In this document: positions 13,906-14,270 of the stretch, piece after piece
How the letters are laid out: each line of letters begins with the position of its first letter
Position numbering within the stretch: position 1 is the stretch's first letter
Assembly: GCA_035315125.1 (NCBI GenBank)
Contig: DATFYI010000132.1
Coordinates: 1 to 14,270, forward strand
Origin: DATFYI01 sp035315125
Lineage (GTDB): Bacteria; Chloroflexota; Anaerolineae; Anaerolineales; Anaerolineaceae
Direction of reading: 5' to 3'
DNA: 14,270 bases
Notes under the pieces: generated by a model
Told to the model about the DNA's origin: nothing
Database searches by the model: none
The model's input: only the letters and a program-made list of their open reading frames with translations
Translations under genes and position numbers: made by a program

Positions 13906-14256
13906 TTAACCGTTGAAGTCCTGTTTATTTTCGATCGGCACCCCGCTGTTATCCTCCGCAAAAAGGTGCTTGACCGGCCCGGCTTCGTAGGCTTCTACCA
14001 GGGCCGTTTTCAGACAGCTTTTTGCCAGTTTTGCGCGCACAAAGTGATCCTTCTCGCCGCATTCAATCAGAAATACCTTTGGCAGATAGTTTTGATCGAG
14101 GACCAAATGGATGTAATAGCCGGTATTGTAAAAAAAACGAATGGGGAACAGAACCACCTGCCAGGTCAAAATTGCGCCTGGAACGCCATTCCTTTCCACC
14201 AGCCGGGCTTTGACCTGCCAGTGATTGTTTTTCTCATTCCAGGTGGCCTCGGCCAT
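13906..14256 (-). CDS. Hypothetical protein, possibly 5'-truncated by the window edge
   Basis: A frame of 116 residues from ATG 14256 to TAA 13906-13908. The frame is still open upstream to the window edge (codons TTA CTG GCT CAC), so the true start may lie outside. It has no signal peptide. It has a hydrophobic, aromatic middle (VVLFPIRFFYNTGYYIHLVL) that looks like buried strands rather than a membrane helix, and a charged C-terminal half (ECGEKDHFVRAKLAKSCLKT). I do not recognise the family. Same-strand closeness to the GNAT gene (17 bases) suggests an operon. Confidence 0.65.
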   Translation of the reverse strand: MAEATWNEKNNHWQVKARLVERNGVPGAILTWQVVLFPIRFFYNTGYYIHLVLDQNYLPKVFLIECGEKDHFVRAKLAKSCLKTALVEAYEAGPVKHLFAEDNSGVPIENKQDFNG

Positions 14257-14270
14257 GTGAGCCAGTAAGG

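Noticed and set aside
13723..14268. Plus-strand ORF of 181 residues
   Set aside because: It is antisense to the GNAT gene and the hypothetical gene, whose minus-strand frames are far more protein-like.

Overview
The window looks like a piece of a bacterial chromosome of moderate GC content, most plausibly from a Chloroflexota (Anaerolineae-like) organism. The hints are the style of the tandem helicase loader, a lipoprotein with a Thr/Pro-rich linker, a DUF151 bifunctional nuclease and a T-box-controlled serS. This taxonomic call is inference from protein style, not from a marker gene. I see no phage, insertion sequence, tRNA, rRNA or CRISPR array.

Layout. (1) Bases 1-2309, minus strand: a sigma70-type promoter, a serine T-box riboswitch with its terminator, serS, a DUF456 membrane protein and the start of an unidentified gene that leaves the window. 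(2) 2310-2547: intergenic, with an inverted-repeat element of about 160 bp. (3) 2548-4017, plus: a small operon of an alpha/beta hydrolase and a TetR regulator. Its -10 box sits in the middle of a 40-bp palindrome, probably the operator of that TetR. (4) 3985-5754, minus: a putative lipoprotein, an OmpR-like response regulator with a degenerate receiver domain, and a possible short upstream ORF. (5) 5866-10789, plus: bifunctional nuclease, replicative helicase DnaB, a DnaD-like protein, a helicase-loader-like protein with two AAA+ modules in one chain, and an AlaX editing protein. (6) 10796-11278, minus: a YbaK/ProX-type tRNA-editing protein that meets alaX tail to tail. (7) 11422-12989, plus: a small secreted protein with a PepSY-like end, a terminator hairpin, and an aldo/keto reductase. 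(8) 12992-14270, minus: a hypothetical protein, a GNAT acetyltransferase, and a second YbaK-like gene broken by four in-frame stop codons.

Two themes stand out. One is helicase loading: dnaB, a DnaD-like gene and the tandem AAA+ loader lie in order with tight or overlapping junctions, recalling the DnaD/DnaI logic of Firmicutes. The other is tRNA charging and quality control: serS with its T-box, AlaX, an intact YbaK-type deacylase and a decayed YbaK-type deacylase. The most unusual items are the double-AAA+ loader, the nonsense-only pseudogene and the degenerate receiver domain.
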